64,000 bases of DNA, taken from assembly GCA_022822425.1 (NCBI GenBank), contig JAJEBS010000247.1, forward strand, positions 1 to 64,000. Reading direction: 5' to 3'. The notes under the pieces were generated by a model. It was not told where the DNA came from and did no database searches. It worked only from the letters and a program-made list of their open reading frames with translations. The stretch is from Gemmatimonadota bacterium (GTDB lineage Bacteria > Gemmatimonadota > Gemmatimonadetes > Longimicrobiales > Gaopeijiaceae). Both the position numbers and the translations under genes were made by a program. Of the stretch, positions 55,074 to 63,351 are shown in pieces. Each line of letters opens with the position of its first letter. Position 1 is the first letter of the stretch.

Positions 55074-57398
55074 TTACCGCGAGAACAGGTACGTGACCTT
55101 GACGATCAGCTGGCGCTCGCGGAAGGACGCGAACTCGTTGTACCTGCCGAACTCGTCGTATGCGTTCCGGCGCAGCTCGTCGTAGACGATGTAGATGTCG
55201 CTCCCCGGACGGTAGATGTAGTTGAAGCGCGCCGCGGTGCTCCACTGGTCGGTGAGCGAGTTGTACTGCGTGACGGTGCGCAGCGTCATCGCCGGGGAGA
55301 GCGCGTAGTCGACGCGGAACGAGGCGATGTCGGCGCTGAAGTCACCCCCGGGCAGGCGGACGTCGTTGCGCGTGAACGCCCCCTCGGCCGCCAGCTGGCT
55401 GGTCAGCCTGAAGCCCGCGCTGGCGCTGTAGTCGGTGCGGTCGCCGTCGAAGAAGGTCTGTGGAGAGTAGTAGACGGTCCCGTAGAGCCTGCGCGACGGG
55501 TCGCTGTTGAACGAGAAGCGCCAGTCGCCGAAGCGGTAGGTCCCCGGCGCCACGACGATGTCGGGCCGCACGCGGAAGGGATCGTCCAGCACCTCCAGGT
55601 TGGCGTTGTACCAGACGTTGATGTAGGCCCCGTTCTGGAGCCTCGTCCCCAGCATGTGGTGGATGCGGCGCGTCACCAGCCGGTTGTTCTGGTCGGTGGT
55701 GTACGTGATGTTGACCATCGGGTCGAAGACGCGCACCCCGAAGCGGCCCGGCCTGGGATTGCGCTCCAGGTGGAGCTTGCTGATGCGGATCCCGTTGCGC
55801 GGCAGGAAGCCCACCTCCGGGTTGAAGTTCTCCTGGAAGTCCGAGTACTCGCCGTAGACGTTCCAGTCCTCGTCCAGCCATCCGAGACGGATGTAGCCGG
55901 CCAACTGACCGTCGGTGACCCCCGTGGTCGAGGTCTTGGCGATGAAGCTGTTGACCAGGAAGGCCGGGTGCGGGGCCAGCGTCATGTCCGCGGCGAAGGT
56001 GCGGTTGATGTAGTGGCCGTCGCCCACATGCTTGTTGATGATCAGCGCGCCCACCTTTGAGCGCGCCATGATGTCGCGGCTGTAGCGGGCCACGAAGAAG
56101 TTCTCGCCGTCGCGGCCGGGCATTCCCCCGGCAACGTCGCCGGGCAGGCCGTCCGTCTGGATGTCCATGATGGCGATGTTGTTGCGGCCCACCTTTCCGG
56201 TCAGCCGCGCGCCCCCCAGGATCGGGATGGGATCACCCGTCTCGGACAGGCCGATGCGCCGGCTGAAGAACAGGTCCGCCACGCGCATGAAGGCGCTGTT
56301 GGTGCCGACGTTGAACTGGCCCGAGTTCTCCAGGAAGAACTCCCGCTTCTCGGGATAGAAGAGGGCGAAGCGGGTGAGGTTGACCTGCTCGTCGTCGACT
56401 TCGGCCTGGGCGAAATCGGTCCTGTAGGTGATATCCAGGTTCAGCCCGGCCGAGACCCCGTACTTGACGTCGAAGCCGATATCCCGTTGCCCGTCGTTCT
56501 CTACCACGCCCCCGGTCGCCACCCGCGTCCCGCCCCCGGTGACGAAAGGCTTGACGCGCAGGTCCATGCCCCGGTTGAGCGACTCCAGGCCGGTGAGGTT
56601 GCCGGCCAGGCTGACGCGCGTGAGGGTGTAGGGCTTCGGGATGCCCGCCCAGAACGCCTGCTCGTTCTTGCGGCGGATGTTGCGCATGAAGTTGATGCCC
56701 CACTCCTGGCGCTCCTGGTCGGGGAAGCGCAGGGTGACCATCGGAATGGCGATCTCCGCGGCCCAGCCGTCGTCGGTTCTGCGCGCGCCGACGTGCCAGA
56801 CCCCGTCCCAGTCCTTGTTGATGTTGGTCGCCACGCCAAAGCCGCGCCGGCTCCCTCCCTCCCCCTCCTCGAAAACCTGCTGCTCCAGCTTCGCCCCCAG
56901 AGGAGTGGTGACGAACATGTAGGCGGAGCGGTAGTCCTTGAAGGAGTCGAGGATGATCTGGAAGTTGTCCTCCTCCAGGATTCGGTCGGAATCGCGGCGC
57001 ATCTCGGTGGCGATGACGCCGTCCGGCTCCGAGTCGAATGCCCGCACCCCGATGTAGAGGTTCTCCCCGTCGTAGAGGATCCGCGCCTCGGTGCGCTCCG
57101 ACGCAGGAGCTCCCTCGTCGGGCTCCTGCTGCACAAAGGCGTCGATGGCTTCGGCCGCGCTCCAGAACGGCTCGTCGAGGACTCCGTCCAGGACCGGCGC
57201 CACGTCCACGCGGGAGGCGGCGACGCTGTGGCCGTTCTGACCGTTCTGGCCGTTCTGGGCGGAGAGCGGCGCAGTGGCCACGATGGCCACAAGAGCCGCG
57301 ACCGCCAGGGCGTGTATGCTGTGGTACATTCGGTGAGCACGGAAACGATCACGCGCCAGGGGCCGGATCGCTGCCAGGAACACGGTGGTTGCTCGCAC
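55074..57398 (-). CDS. DUF5916 outer-membrane barrel with CBM9-like domain
   Basis: A 774-residue exported protein. The leader (LAVAALVAIVATAPLSAQ) is followed by a Gln/Asn/Gly repeat. Residues about 60-230 form a CBM9-like beta-sandwich (PVLDGVLDEPFWSAAEAIDAF, DGWAAEIAIPMVTLRFPDQE) and the rest is a DUF5916 barrel (FALFYPEKREFFLENSGQF, DPMVNITYTTDQNNRLVTRR), ending in KVTYLFSR. The DUF5916 family has no proven function. It shares its architecture and motifs with the protein at 60953. GTG 57398 gives a long basic leader; ATG 57329 is an alternative that starts right at the hydrophobic stretch. Confidence 0.88.
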   Translation of the reverse strand: MRATTVFLAAIRPLARDRFRAHRMYHSIHALAVAALVAIVATAPLSAQNGQNGQNGHSVAASRVDVAPVLDGVLDEPFWSAAEAIDAFVQQEPDEGAPASERTEARILYDGENLYIGVRAFDSEPDGVIATEMRRDSDRILEEDNFQIILDSFKDYRSAYMFVTTPLGAKLEQQVFEEGEGGSRRGFGVATNINKDWDGVWHVGARRTDDGWAAEIAIPMVTLRFPDQERQEWGINFMRNIRRKNEQAFWAGIPKPYTLTRVSLAGNLTGLESLNRGMDLRVKPFVTGGGTRVATGGVVENDGQRDIGFDVKYGVSAGLNLDITYRTDFAQAEVDDEQVNLTRFALFYPEKREFFLENSGQFNVGTNSAFMRVADLFFSRRIGLSETGDPIPILGGARLTGKVGRNNIAIMDIQTDGLPGDVAGGMPGRDGENFFVARYSRDIMARSKVGALIINKHVGDGHYINRTFAADMTLAPHPAFLVNSFIAKTSTTGVTDGQLAGYIRLGWLDEDWNVYGEYSDFQENFNPEVGFLPRNGIRISKLHLERNPRPGRFGVRVFDPMVNITYTTDQNNRLVTRRIHHMLGTRLQNGAYINVWYNANLEVLDDPFRVRPDIVVAPGTYRFGDWRFSFNSDPSRRLYGTVYYSPQTFFDGDRTDYSASAGFRLTSQLAAEGAFTRNDVRLPGGDFSADIASFRVDYALSPAMTLRTVTQYNSLTDQWSTAARFNYIYRPGSDIYIVYDELRRNAYDEFGRYNEFASFRERQLIVKVTYLFSR
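57232..57258 (-). repeat. three tandem 9-bp units coding for NGQ
   Basis: CCGTTCTGA, CCGTTCTGG and CCGTTCTGG on the plus strand, encoding NGQNGQNGQ just after the signal peptide of the DUF5916 protein. In-frame tandem repeats can expand and contract by slippage. Confidence 0.8.
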
Positions 57399-57423
57399 GG
57401 GGAATCCTGTCCGGGTTGAAAGG

Positions 57424-57460
57424 AAAGAGCGCCGGGAGAAGGTATCTCCCGGCGCTCTTT
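57424..57460 (-). terminator. strong intrinsic terminator after the Tyr-rich protein gene
   Basis: A perfect 16-bp stem AAAGAGCGCCGGGAGA / TCTCCCGGCGCTCTTT with a five-base loop, followed on the minus strand by a T/C-rich tract. It lies between the stop of the gene at 57491 and the start of the DUF5916 gene, so the latter has its own promoter. Confidence 0.85.
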
Positions 57461-57490
57461 CGGCGCCAGCCCGACCGGTTCCCGGCTCCG

Positions 57491-58690
57491 CTAGCTGCCA
57501 CCTCCCCGCCTGCGCGCGGTGCGGCCGGTCGAACTCCGCGACCCACCGCCTCCGCCGGACGAGACGCCGGCCGAAGAGCCTCTGCCATCACGTCCCGCGG
57601 TGGCGACGCCGCGGGGCAGGCTGCCACCGCTGCGCGTATATCCCTGACCCCGGACCAGCCTTCCCCGGGAGGATTCCACGCGCGGTTCGACCGACACCAC
57701 GACCGGACGATAGCCGACGCCGTAGAGGCTGTTGTATCCCAGCCCGTAGCCGCCGTACCCGTAGCCGTAGGGCGAATAGCCGTACCTGTACGGGGAATAC
57801 CCGTACCCGTAGTACCCGAAGCCGAAAGGCGAGTAGTATCGCGGCCAGCCGAAGCTGCTGCGCTCACGGACCCGCCCACGCTGCGCAATGGCGGTTCCCG
57901 TCTGGTCTTCCTCCTGCAGCCGGAAACGCCGGGGGTGGGACACCGCGACCACGACATCGATCACATCCGAGGCAACCCCGGCGTCCGCCATGCGGATCAG
58001 CTGTTCCGCATTCACGTTCATGTCGGGCGCGCTTTCCACCAGCCAGGCCTGGACGGTTTCGGCATGCAGCACCTGGCTGGCCTCGACGATCGAGGTGACG
58101 GTAGGCGCCGTGGTCGAATACATGCGGGCCGCGCGGACCGCCATCTCCTGTCCGGTGGCCAGGTCGCCGTACCCGGCAGCCTCCGCGGCCTCGGGGGTCG
58201 CCATGCGATAGTGCTGAACCCAGGGCGTAACCTGACCTTCCACCTCCACCGAACTGACATCCATCCACTCGGTGGGGTTCACCATCACCATCATCCCCGA
58301 CCCCTTCCGGTTCACCGCGTTGTCGCAGACGTGTTCGGAGCGGTGGTAGACGCGGTGCCCGTCAGCGGAGAAGCGCCAAGTGGTGGTGCCCTCGCACCCT
58401 TCCTGGGTGGCGTCAACCGGTCGCCCATCGGCGCGCGCCACCTCGCGCGAGACGACCTCGCTGCCGCGCACGGTCACGAACTCCGCCGATACCCGGTCGT
58501 CGCCGGGGATCACGCACAGCGTGGACGCGTCCTCGACATCCTGGCCGATGGGTGCCCAGCACCCCTGGAAAGCCAGCCAGCTGCCGACAGGGGACTGTCC
58601 TTCAATGGGGACGGTGCCGACCAATAGCAGCAGCGCGACGGCCGAACACCGCCGGATCACAGCCGCCGAGACTTCCTGACGTGCTCTCAT
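57491..58690 (-). CDS. secreted protein with Tyr/Gly-rich region
   Basis: A 399-residue exported protein. The signal segment CSAVALLLLVGTVPIEGQ is followed by a first domain with conserved-looking cysteines (FQGCWAPIGQ, DASTLCVIPG, HVCDNAV). A helical part follows (ASQVLHAETVQAWLVES, NAEQLIRMADAGVASDVI), then a Tyr/Gly/Pro-rich stretch (YGYSPYRYGYSPYGYGYGGY) and an Arg/Gly/Ser-rich C-terminus. I do not recognise the family. ATG 58690 is preceded by GGAGGGAAGGAG; the track start at 58741 is weaker. It is upstream of a strong terminator. Confidence 0.75.
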   Translation of the reverse strand: MRARQEVSAAVIRRCSAVALLLLVGTVPIEGQSPVGSWLAFQGCWAPIGQDVEDASTLCVIPGDDRVSAEFVTVRGSEVVSREVARADGRPVDATQEGCEGTTTWRFSADGHRVYHRSEHVCDNAVNRKGSGMMVMVNPTEWMDVSSVEVEGQVTPWVQHYRMATPEAAEAAGYGDLATGQEMAVRAARMYSTTAPTVTSIVEASQVLHAETVQAWLVESAPDMNVNAEQLIRMADAGVASDVIDVVVAVSHPRRFRLQEEDQTGTAIAQRGRVRERSSFGWPRYYSPFGFGYYGYGYSPYRYGYSPYGYGYGGYGLGYNSLYGVGYRPVVVSVEPRVESSRGRLVRGQGYTRSGGSLPRGVATAGRDGRGSSAGVSSGGGGGSRSSTGRTARRRGGGS

Positions 58691-58737
58691 GCTCCTTCCC
58701 TCCGCTGACGCCTTCCGTACCTTCAGGGGCGCCGTGG

Positions 58738-59493
58738 TCAACCGCCCATGCGGATTCCAAAGCCCGCGAGGACCTGGAATCCGGACAGGTCGATGTTGTC
58801 AAAACCCTCGAACGCGCGATCCATGGGGCCGCTGGACCAAGAATAACGCCCTTCCGCCGTCAGCACGAATCGCGGCCCCATTGCGAACTCCACGCCGCTG
58901 AAGACGTGTACGAAGGGGGTCGTGCCGTCCGACAGCAACTGGTCATGGAAAATGTCCAGCGTCTCGACATCGACGAAATCCCCGTCCTGCTCGAACCTGT
59001 AGTAGTTGCCGCCGCCGCCCGCCCCGACGTAGGGCACGAAGCCGGACGGTACCCACGCAAAACGGCCCAGGCTGCGGCCGCGGTCCCGCAGGTAGTAGCG
59101 CACGCTCAGCGTGAACGGGAGCTTCGAGTGCGTGGTCACCTGCTCGATGGGCTGGCCATCGGTGTCTTCCCAGTCGCGGAACTCGGAGGGGGTCTCGCTC
59201 TTCGCGTAGCCCACGCCCGCCACCAGGTCGAGCCTGTCGCTCAGCCGCACACCGAGATCCACCCCGAAGACCGGGGCGGCGAAGCTGCTCTTTTCCAGCG
59301 TGAGCAATTCGCTCGTATAACTGAAGATGTCGCTCCCCGCGCGCGGGATGTCGTACCCGGTGCGGATGGACAAGGTGGCCCCGGGGCGACCGAAGAGAAA
59401 ACCGTCTCCGTCCTGCGCCCGAGCCATCGAAGGCAGCGCCGCCGCGCCCGCTGCCGCCGCAACCAGAAACGACACAATGGCCTGTCGATTCAT
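58738..59493 (-). CDS. small outer-membrane beta-barrel protein
   Basis: A 251-residue exported protein: signal peptide IVSFLVAAAAGAAALPSMARAQ, then alternating amphipathic strands (LSIRTGYDIPR, VFGVDLGVRLSDRLDLVAGVGYA, FVPYVGAGGGGNYYRFE, FVLTAEGRYSWSSG) ending in GFQVLAGFGIRMGG. This fits an OmpW/opacity-type eight-strand barrel. No specific ligand can be given. GGGAG precedes the ATG, and the gene lies 47 bases upstream of the Tyr-rich protein gene in the same direction. Confidence 0.7.
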   Translation of the reverse strand: MNRQAIVSFLVAAAAGAAALPSMARAQDGDGFLFGRPGATLSIRTGYDIPRAGSDIFSYTSELLTLEKSSFAAPVFGVDLGVRLSDRLDLVAGVGYAKSETPSEFRDWEDTDGQPIEQVTTHSKLPFTLSVRYYLRDRGRSLGRFAWVPSGFVPYVGAGGGGNYYRFEQDGDFVDVETLDIFHDQLLSDGTTPFVHVFSGVEFAMGPRFVLTAEGRYSWSSGPMDRAFEGFDNIDLSGFQVLAGFGIRMGG

Positions 59494-59602
59494 GGAGCAC
59501 TCCCGATATAATTGGATGCCGGTCCCGCACCTCAGCCGCTTGCGCATCCGGAACCACGTTCTACACGATTTCCGGTTACGCGTTCGCCGCTCCGGCTCAT
59601 CA

Positions 59603-59627
59603 TGGTTCTCCGCTGGGTGGAGAACCA
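59603..59627 (+). promoter_or_regulatory. perfect inverted repeat upstream of the NHL lipoprotein
   Basis: TGGTTCTCC-gctgggt-GGAGAACCA: a perfect 9-bp dyad with a 7-base spacer, ending 32 bases before the ATG. It could be an operator or a leader hairpin; no T-run follows. Confidence 0.5.
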
Positions 59628-59659
59628 CGCTGCAATCATCGTGCCGAAGGAGTCACGCC

Positions 59660-60853
59660 ATGAACCGCCCACGCACCTTTTCCTACGCGCTGACCTGCGT
59701 CGCCGCCGCCGGTATCATGGTACTCTCCTCCTGTACCATCGAGTCGGCGAGCCAGACGCCCGACATGTCGGGCGAGGCGCCCATCTTCGAGGTGGATCCG
59801 CTCTGGCCCAAACCGCTGCCCAACCACTGGATCCTGGGCTCGACCATCGGCGTGGGGGTCGACTCGCGCGACCACGTCTTCATCATCCACCGCCAGACCA
59901 CCTTCAGCGAGGTAAACGAGATCGGCGCGACCCTCGACCCGCCCACCAGCGAGTGCTGCGTGCCCGCGCCCAACGTGCTCGAGTTCGATCCCGAGGGGAA
60001 CCTGGTCAACTCCTGGGGCGGCCCCGGGGAGGGCTACGACTGGCCCACCTCCAACCACGGCCTCAGCGTGGACCACCACGACAACATCTGGATCGGGGGC
60101 AACGGCGGCCCGGACGGCCAACTGCTCAAGTTCACCCGCGACGGCGAGTTCCTGATGCAGGTGGGGGTGGCCGACGCGCAGCCCAACAGCAGCTCCACGG
60201 AGCACTTCTCGCGGGTGGCCAAGATCTCCTTCGACGGCACCACCGACGAGGCCTTCGTCGCCGACGGCTACGGAAACCGCCGGGTGGTGGTGCTCGATTC
60301 CAACACCGGGGAATTCAAGCGCTACTGGGGCGCCTACGGCAACGAGCCCAGCGACGACCTGGTGCCCTCGCACACGCCCGACGGCCCGCCGCAGCAGCAG
60401 TTCCGCACCCCGGTGCACTGCGCCGACCCCTCGGCGGACGGGCTCGTCTACGTCTGCGACCGCGCCGGCAACCGGATCCAGGTCTTCCAGACCGACGGCA
60501 CCTTCGTGCGCGAGGCCATCATCGCCAACCAGACCCTCGGCGGGGGATCGGTGTGGGACATCACCTTCTCGCGCGATGCCGGCCAGCGCTTCCTGTACGT
60601 GGCCGACGGCATGAACAAGGTGGTCCACGTGCTGGACCGCGAGAGCCTCGAGGTGCTCACCAGCTTCGGCGGCGGGGGCCGCCAGCCGGGCCAGTTCTAC
60701 GGGGTGCACAGCGTCGCCACTGATTCGCAGGGCAACCTCTACACCACCGAGACCTACGAGGGCAAGCGGCTGCAGAAGTTCGTCTTCATGGGAACCGGGC
60801 CGGTGACCGCGGAGCACCAGGGGGCTCTGTGGCCGCGGAGCGGGGGTGAGTAG
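59660..60853 (+). CDS. NHL-repeat beta-propeller lipoprotein
   Basis: A 397-residue exported protein. The leader AAAGIMVLSSC provides a lipobox. The mature part shows repeated NHL blades, such as PNVLEFDPEGNLVNSWGGPGEG, EAFVADGYGNRRVVVLDSNTG, YVCDRAGNRIQVFQTDGTFVR and QFYGVHSVATDSQGNLYTTE. The family resembles peptidyl-alpha-hydroxyglycine lyase-like propellers, but no active-site assignment is made. AAGGAG precedes the ATG. The longer ORF in the track begins in the intergenic region. Confidence 0.82.
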   Translation: MNRPRTFSYALTCVAAAGIMVLSSCTIESASQTPDMSGEAPIFEVDPLWPKPLPNHWILGSTIGVGVDSRDHVFIIHRQTTFSEVNEIGATLDPPTSECCVPAPNVLEFDPEGNLVNSWGGPGEGYDWPTSNHGLSVDHHDNIWIGGNGGPDGQLLKFTRDGEFLMQVGVADAQPNSSSTEHFSRVAKISFDGTTDEAFVADGYGNRRVVVLDSNTGEFKRYWGAYGNEPSDDLVPSHTPDGPPQQQFRTPVHCADPSADGLVYVCDRAGNRIQVFQTDGTFVREAIIANQTLGGGSVWDITFSRDAGQRFLYVADGMNKVVHVLDRESLEVLTSFGGGGRQPGQFYGVHSVATDSQGNLYTTETYEGKRLQKFVFMGTGPVTAEHQGALWPRSGGE

Positions 60854-60863
60854 ACGCGTCGGG

Positions 60864-60892
60864 CCGGTGATCCTGAACGGCGAGATCACCGG
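60864..60892. other. hairpin between the NHL gene and the DUF5916 gene
   Basis: CCGGTGATC pairs perfectly with GATCACCGG around an 11-base loop, starting 11 bases after the stop codon. There is no T-run. It could limit readthrough or protect the 3' end. Confidence 0.4.
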
Positions 60893-60952
60893 AGAGAAGC
60901 CCGGACGCTGGATCCGGGGCCCGGTGCATGAGCCGCGGGAGGGTTTGGGCGA

Positions 60953-63280
60953 ATGAATTCGCGCGGGCCCGGGGTGAATTCCCGGGCCGCTTCTCCCCTG
61001 GACATGGCTGGAGCAGGGCTTCGAGCCACGGCGCTGCTGTTGGAGATGTTGCCGGCAGGTGCGGTCCCCCTGCTGGCTTGTCTGCTGGCCACCCTGCTGG
61101 CGCCCGTCCCCATCGCCGCCCAGGAAAACGGTCCCGAGGCGCGCGCCACCGCCACCCCCGTCCCTCGTCCGCCCACCATCGACGGGGTGCTCGACGAGCC
61201 CTTCTGGGCGATGATCGAGCCGGTCACCGACTTCCGCCAGCGCGACCCGGTGGACGGCGCGCCCGGCAGCGAGCCCACCGAGGTGCGCATCGGCTACGAC
61301 GCCAACGCCCTCTACTTCGGCTTCGTCTTCCACGACTCCGAGCCCGGGCTCATCCGGCGGAGCATCCTGCACCGGGGCGGGCGCATCGACAAGGACGACC
61401 GGGTCATCGTCGCGCTGGACACGTATCACGACCGCCGCAACGCCTACATCTTCGAGGTCGGCGCGCTGGGGACGCAGGACGACGCCCTCATCTCCGACGA
61501 GAGCATGACCCTGGACGACTGGAACTGGGACGGGGTCTTCACCAGCGAGACGCGCGTGACCGAGGACGGCTGGGTGCTGGAGCTCGAGATTCCCTTCACC
61601 ACCATCCGCTTCCCGGACACCGACGAGCCCACCATGGGCATCGCCTTCATGCGCTCGATCCGGCGCAAGAACGAAAGCGTGGTCTGGCCGCACATCGGGC
61701 AGGAGTACCGCTCGGGGATCTCGCAGGTGTCACGCTACGCAACCCTGGACGGACTCAGCGGGCTCCGGCGCGGCCGCTATGCGGAGGTGAAGCCGTTCGC
61801 GATCGCGGGAACACAGCGCATGGCGGGGGACGACGCCTTCGAGGGGCAGACCGACCTGGGCGTCGACGTCAAGTATTCCCTGACCTCGAACCTCACCTTC
61901 GACCTCACCTGGAACACCGACTTCGCGCAGGTGGAGTCCGACAACGTCCAGATCAACCTCACCCGCTTCGACCTCTTCTATCCCGAGAAGCGGGAGTTCT
62001 TCCTGGAGCGCGCCGGGCTCTTCCAGTTCGGGACCCCGCGCCAGACCGAGGTCTTCTTCAGCCGGCGGGTCGGTCTCCAGGGCGACATCGCGGGGGGCGG
62101 GCGGCTGACGGGTCAGGCGGGACCGTTGTCGATCGGGGCACTGGCTTTGCGCACGCGCGGGTATTCGGACGATGCGGTCGCGCTGCCGGCGGCGTGGAAC
62201 TCGGTGGTGCGGCTCAAGACCGACCTGCGGCCGCGCACCACGCTGGGCGGGATCATCACCAGCCTCGACCACGAGAGCGGCTGGGACCGGAGCGCCGGAG
62301 CTGACTTCTCCAGCCGCTTCTGGAGCAGCAGCTCGTTCAACCTGTGGGCGGCGCGGGTGTGGAATCCGGATTTCATGCGGCCGGCGATGGATGGCTCGGG
62401 ATCCCCCGCAGACGACGCGGGATCCGCGGTTCCGCGGGAAGCCGCCAGCGCCAACGCCGCCTCCGCCGAGCTGCTGCTTCAGAACGACCTGTACTCGGTG
62501 GGCGTCTCGCGCCTGATCGTCGACGACGGCTTTCAGCCGGCCCTCGGCTTCGTTCCCCGCACCGACCAGGACCGGTGGCAGGGCGGCGTCGGGGTCACCC
62601 CCCGCTTCGAGTCCAGCACGTGGGCGCGCCAGCTGCTGCTGGACGTGAGCGGCCACCACATCCGGGGCCGGGACGGCGCCAAGCAGACGCATCAGCTGCG
62701 GGCGGGCGCCGGCCTCAACTTCCAGACCGGGGAGTTCGCCAACATCGCCTTCAGCGAGCGCTTCGAGAGGCTGGAGTTCCCGGCGCGCATCAGCGGACGC
62801 CGTCTCGCGGCGGGCGACTATCGTTTCCGGCGCTTCACCGCCAGCATGCGCACCAACGACAGCCGCACCTTCTCGGGGGCGCTGCAGGGATCCGTCGGCG
62901 ACTTCTGGTCCGGGACGCGCACCGAGATCGGGGGCGGCGCCACCTGGATCACCGGCCCGCACCTCACCATCGGCGGGAGGTATGCGTGGAACGGCGTCTC
63001 GCTGCCGGTGGAGGACGGGGACTTCTCGACCCACCTGGTGAGCGCGAACATCCAGGGCGCGGTCAGCCGCAAGCTCTTCGCCAACGCGCTCGTACAATGG
63101 GACAACCACTCCCGGGAACTGCAGGCCAACATCCGCATCGACTGGATCCACACCCCCGGCAGCGACCTCTTCGTGGTGATCGACACCGGTTACCTGACCG
63201 GCGACCTCCTCGACCCGCGCGAGCCGCGCTGGCAGCGGCGCACGGGGGTGGTGAAGCTGACGTATCTGAAGGCGTTCTGA
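60953..63280 (+). CDS. DUF5916 outer-membrane barrel with CBM9-like domain
   Basis: A 775-residue exported protein and paralogue of the one at 55074. Hydrophobic leader VPLLACLLATLLAPVPIAAQ, then the CBM9-like domain (PTIDGVLDEPFWAMIEPVTDF, DGWVLELEIPFTTIRFPDTD), then the barrel (FDLFYPEKREFFLERAGLFQF), ending DIDTGY-like strands and KLTYLKAF with a C-terminal Phe. It may start at ATG 60953 or at the ATG 61004, which is directly before the signal peptide. The presence of two paralogues separated by four other features suggests duplication. Function unknown. Confidence 0.87.
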   Translation: MNSRGPGVNSRAASPLDMAGAGLRATALLLEMLPAGAVPLLACLLATLLAPVPIAAQENGPEARATATPVPRPPTIDGVLDEPFWAMIEPVTDFRQRDPVDGAPGSEPTEVRIGYDANALYFGFVFHDSEPGLIRRSILHRGGRIDKDDRVIVALDTYHDRRNAYIFEVGALGTQDDALISDESMTLDDWNWDGVFTSETRVTEDGWVLELEIPFTTIRFPDTDEPTMGIAFMRSIRRKNESVVWPHIGQEYRSGISQVSRYATLDGLSGLRRGRYAEVKPFAIAGTQRMAGDDAFEGQTDLGVDVKYSLTSNLTFDLTWNTDFAQVESDNVQINLTRFDLFYPEKREFFLERAGLFQFGTPRQTEVFFSRRVGLQGDIAGGGRLTGQAGPLSIGALALRTRGYSDDAVALPAAWNSVVRLKTDLRPRTTLGGIITSLDHESGWDRSAGADFSSRFWSSSSFNLWAARVWNPDFMRPAMDGSGSPADDAGSAVPREAASANAASAELLLQNDLYSVGVSRLIVDDGFQPALGFVPRTDQDRWQGGVGVTPRFESSTWARQLLLDVSGHHIRGRDGAKQTHQLRAGAGLNFQTGEFANIAFSERFERLEFPARISGRRLAAGDYRFRRFTASMRTNDSRTFSGALQGSVGDFWSGTRTEIGGGATWITGPHLTIGGRYAWNGVSLPVEDGDFSTHLVSANIQGAVSRKLFANALVQWDNHSRELQANIRIDWIHTPGSDLFVVIDTGYLTGDLLDPREPRWQRRTGVVKLTYLKAF

Positions 63281-63351
63281 GGGGCGCTGCGGACCGGGCG
63301 TCACCTTCGACCCGTTCAAGCCAGGCCGCGTGTTGGCGGGCGGGCGCGACT

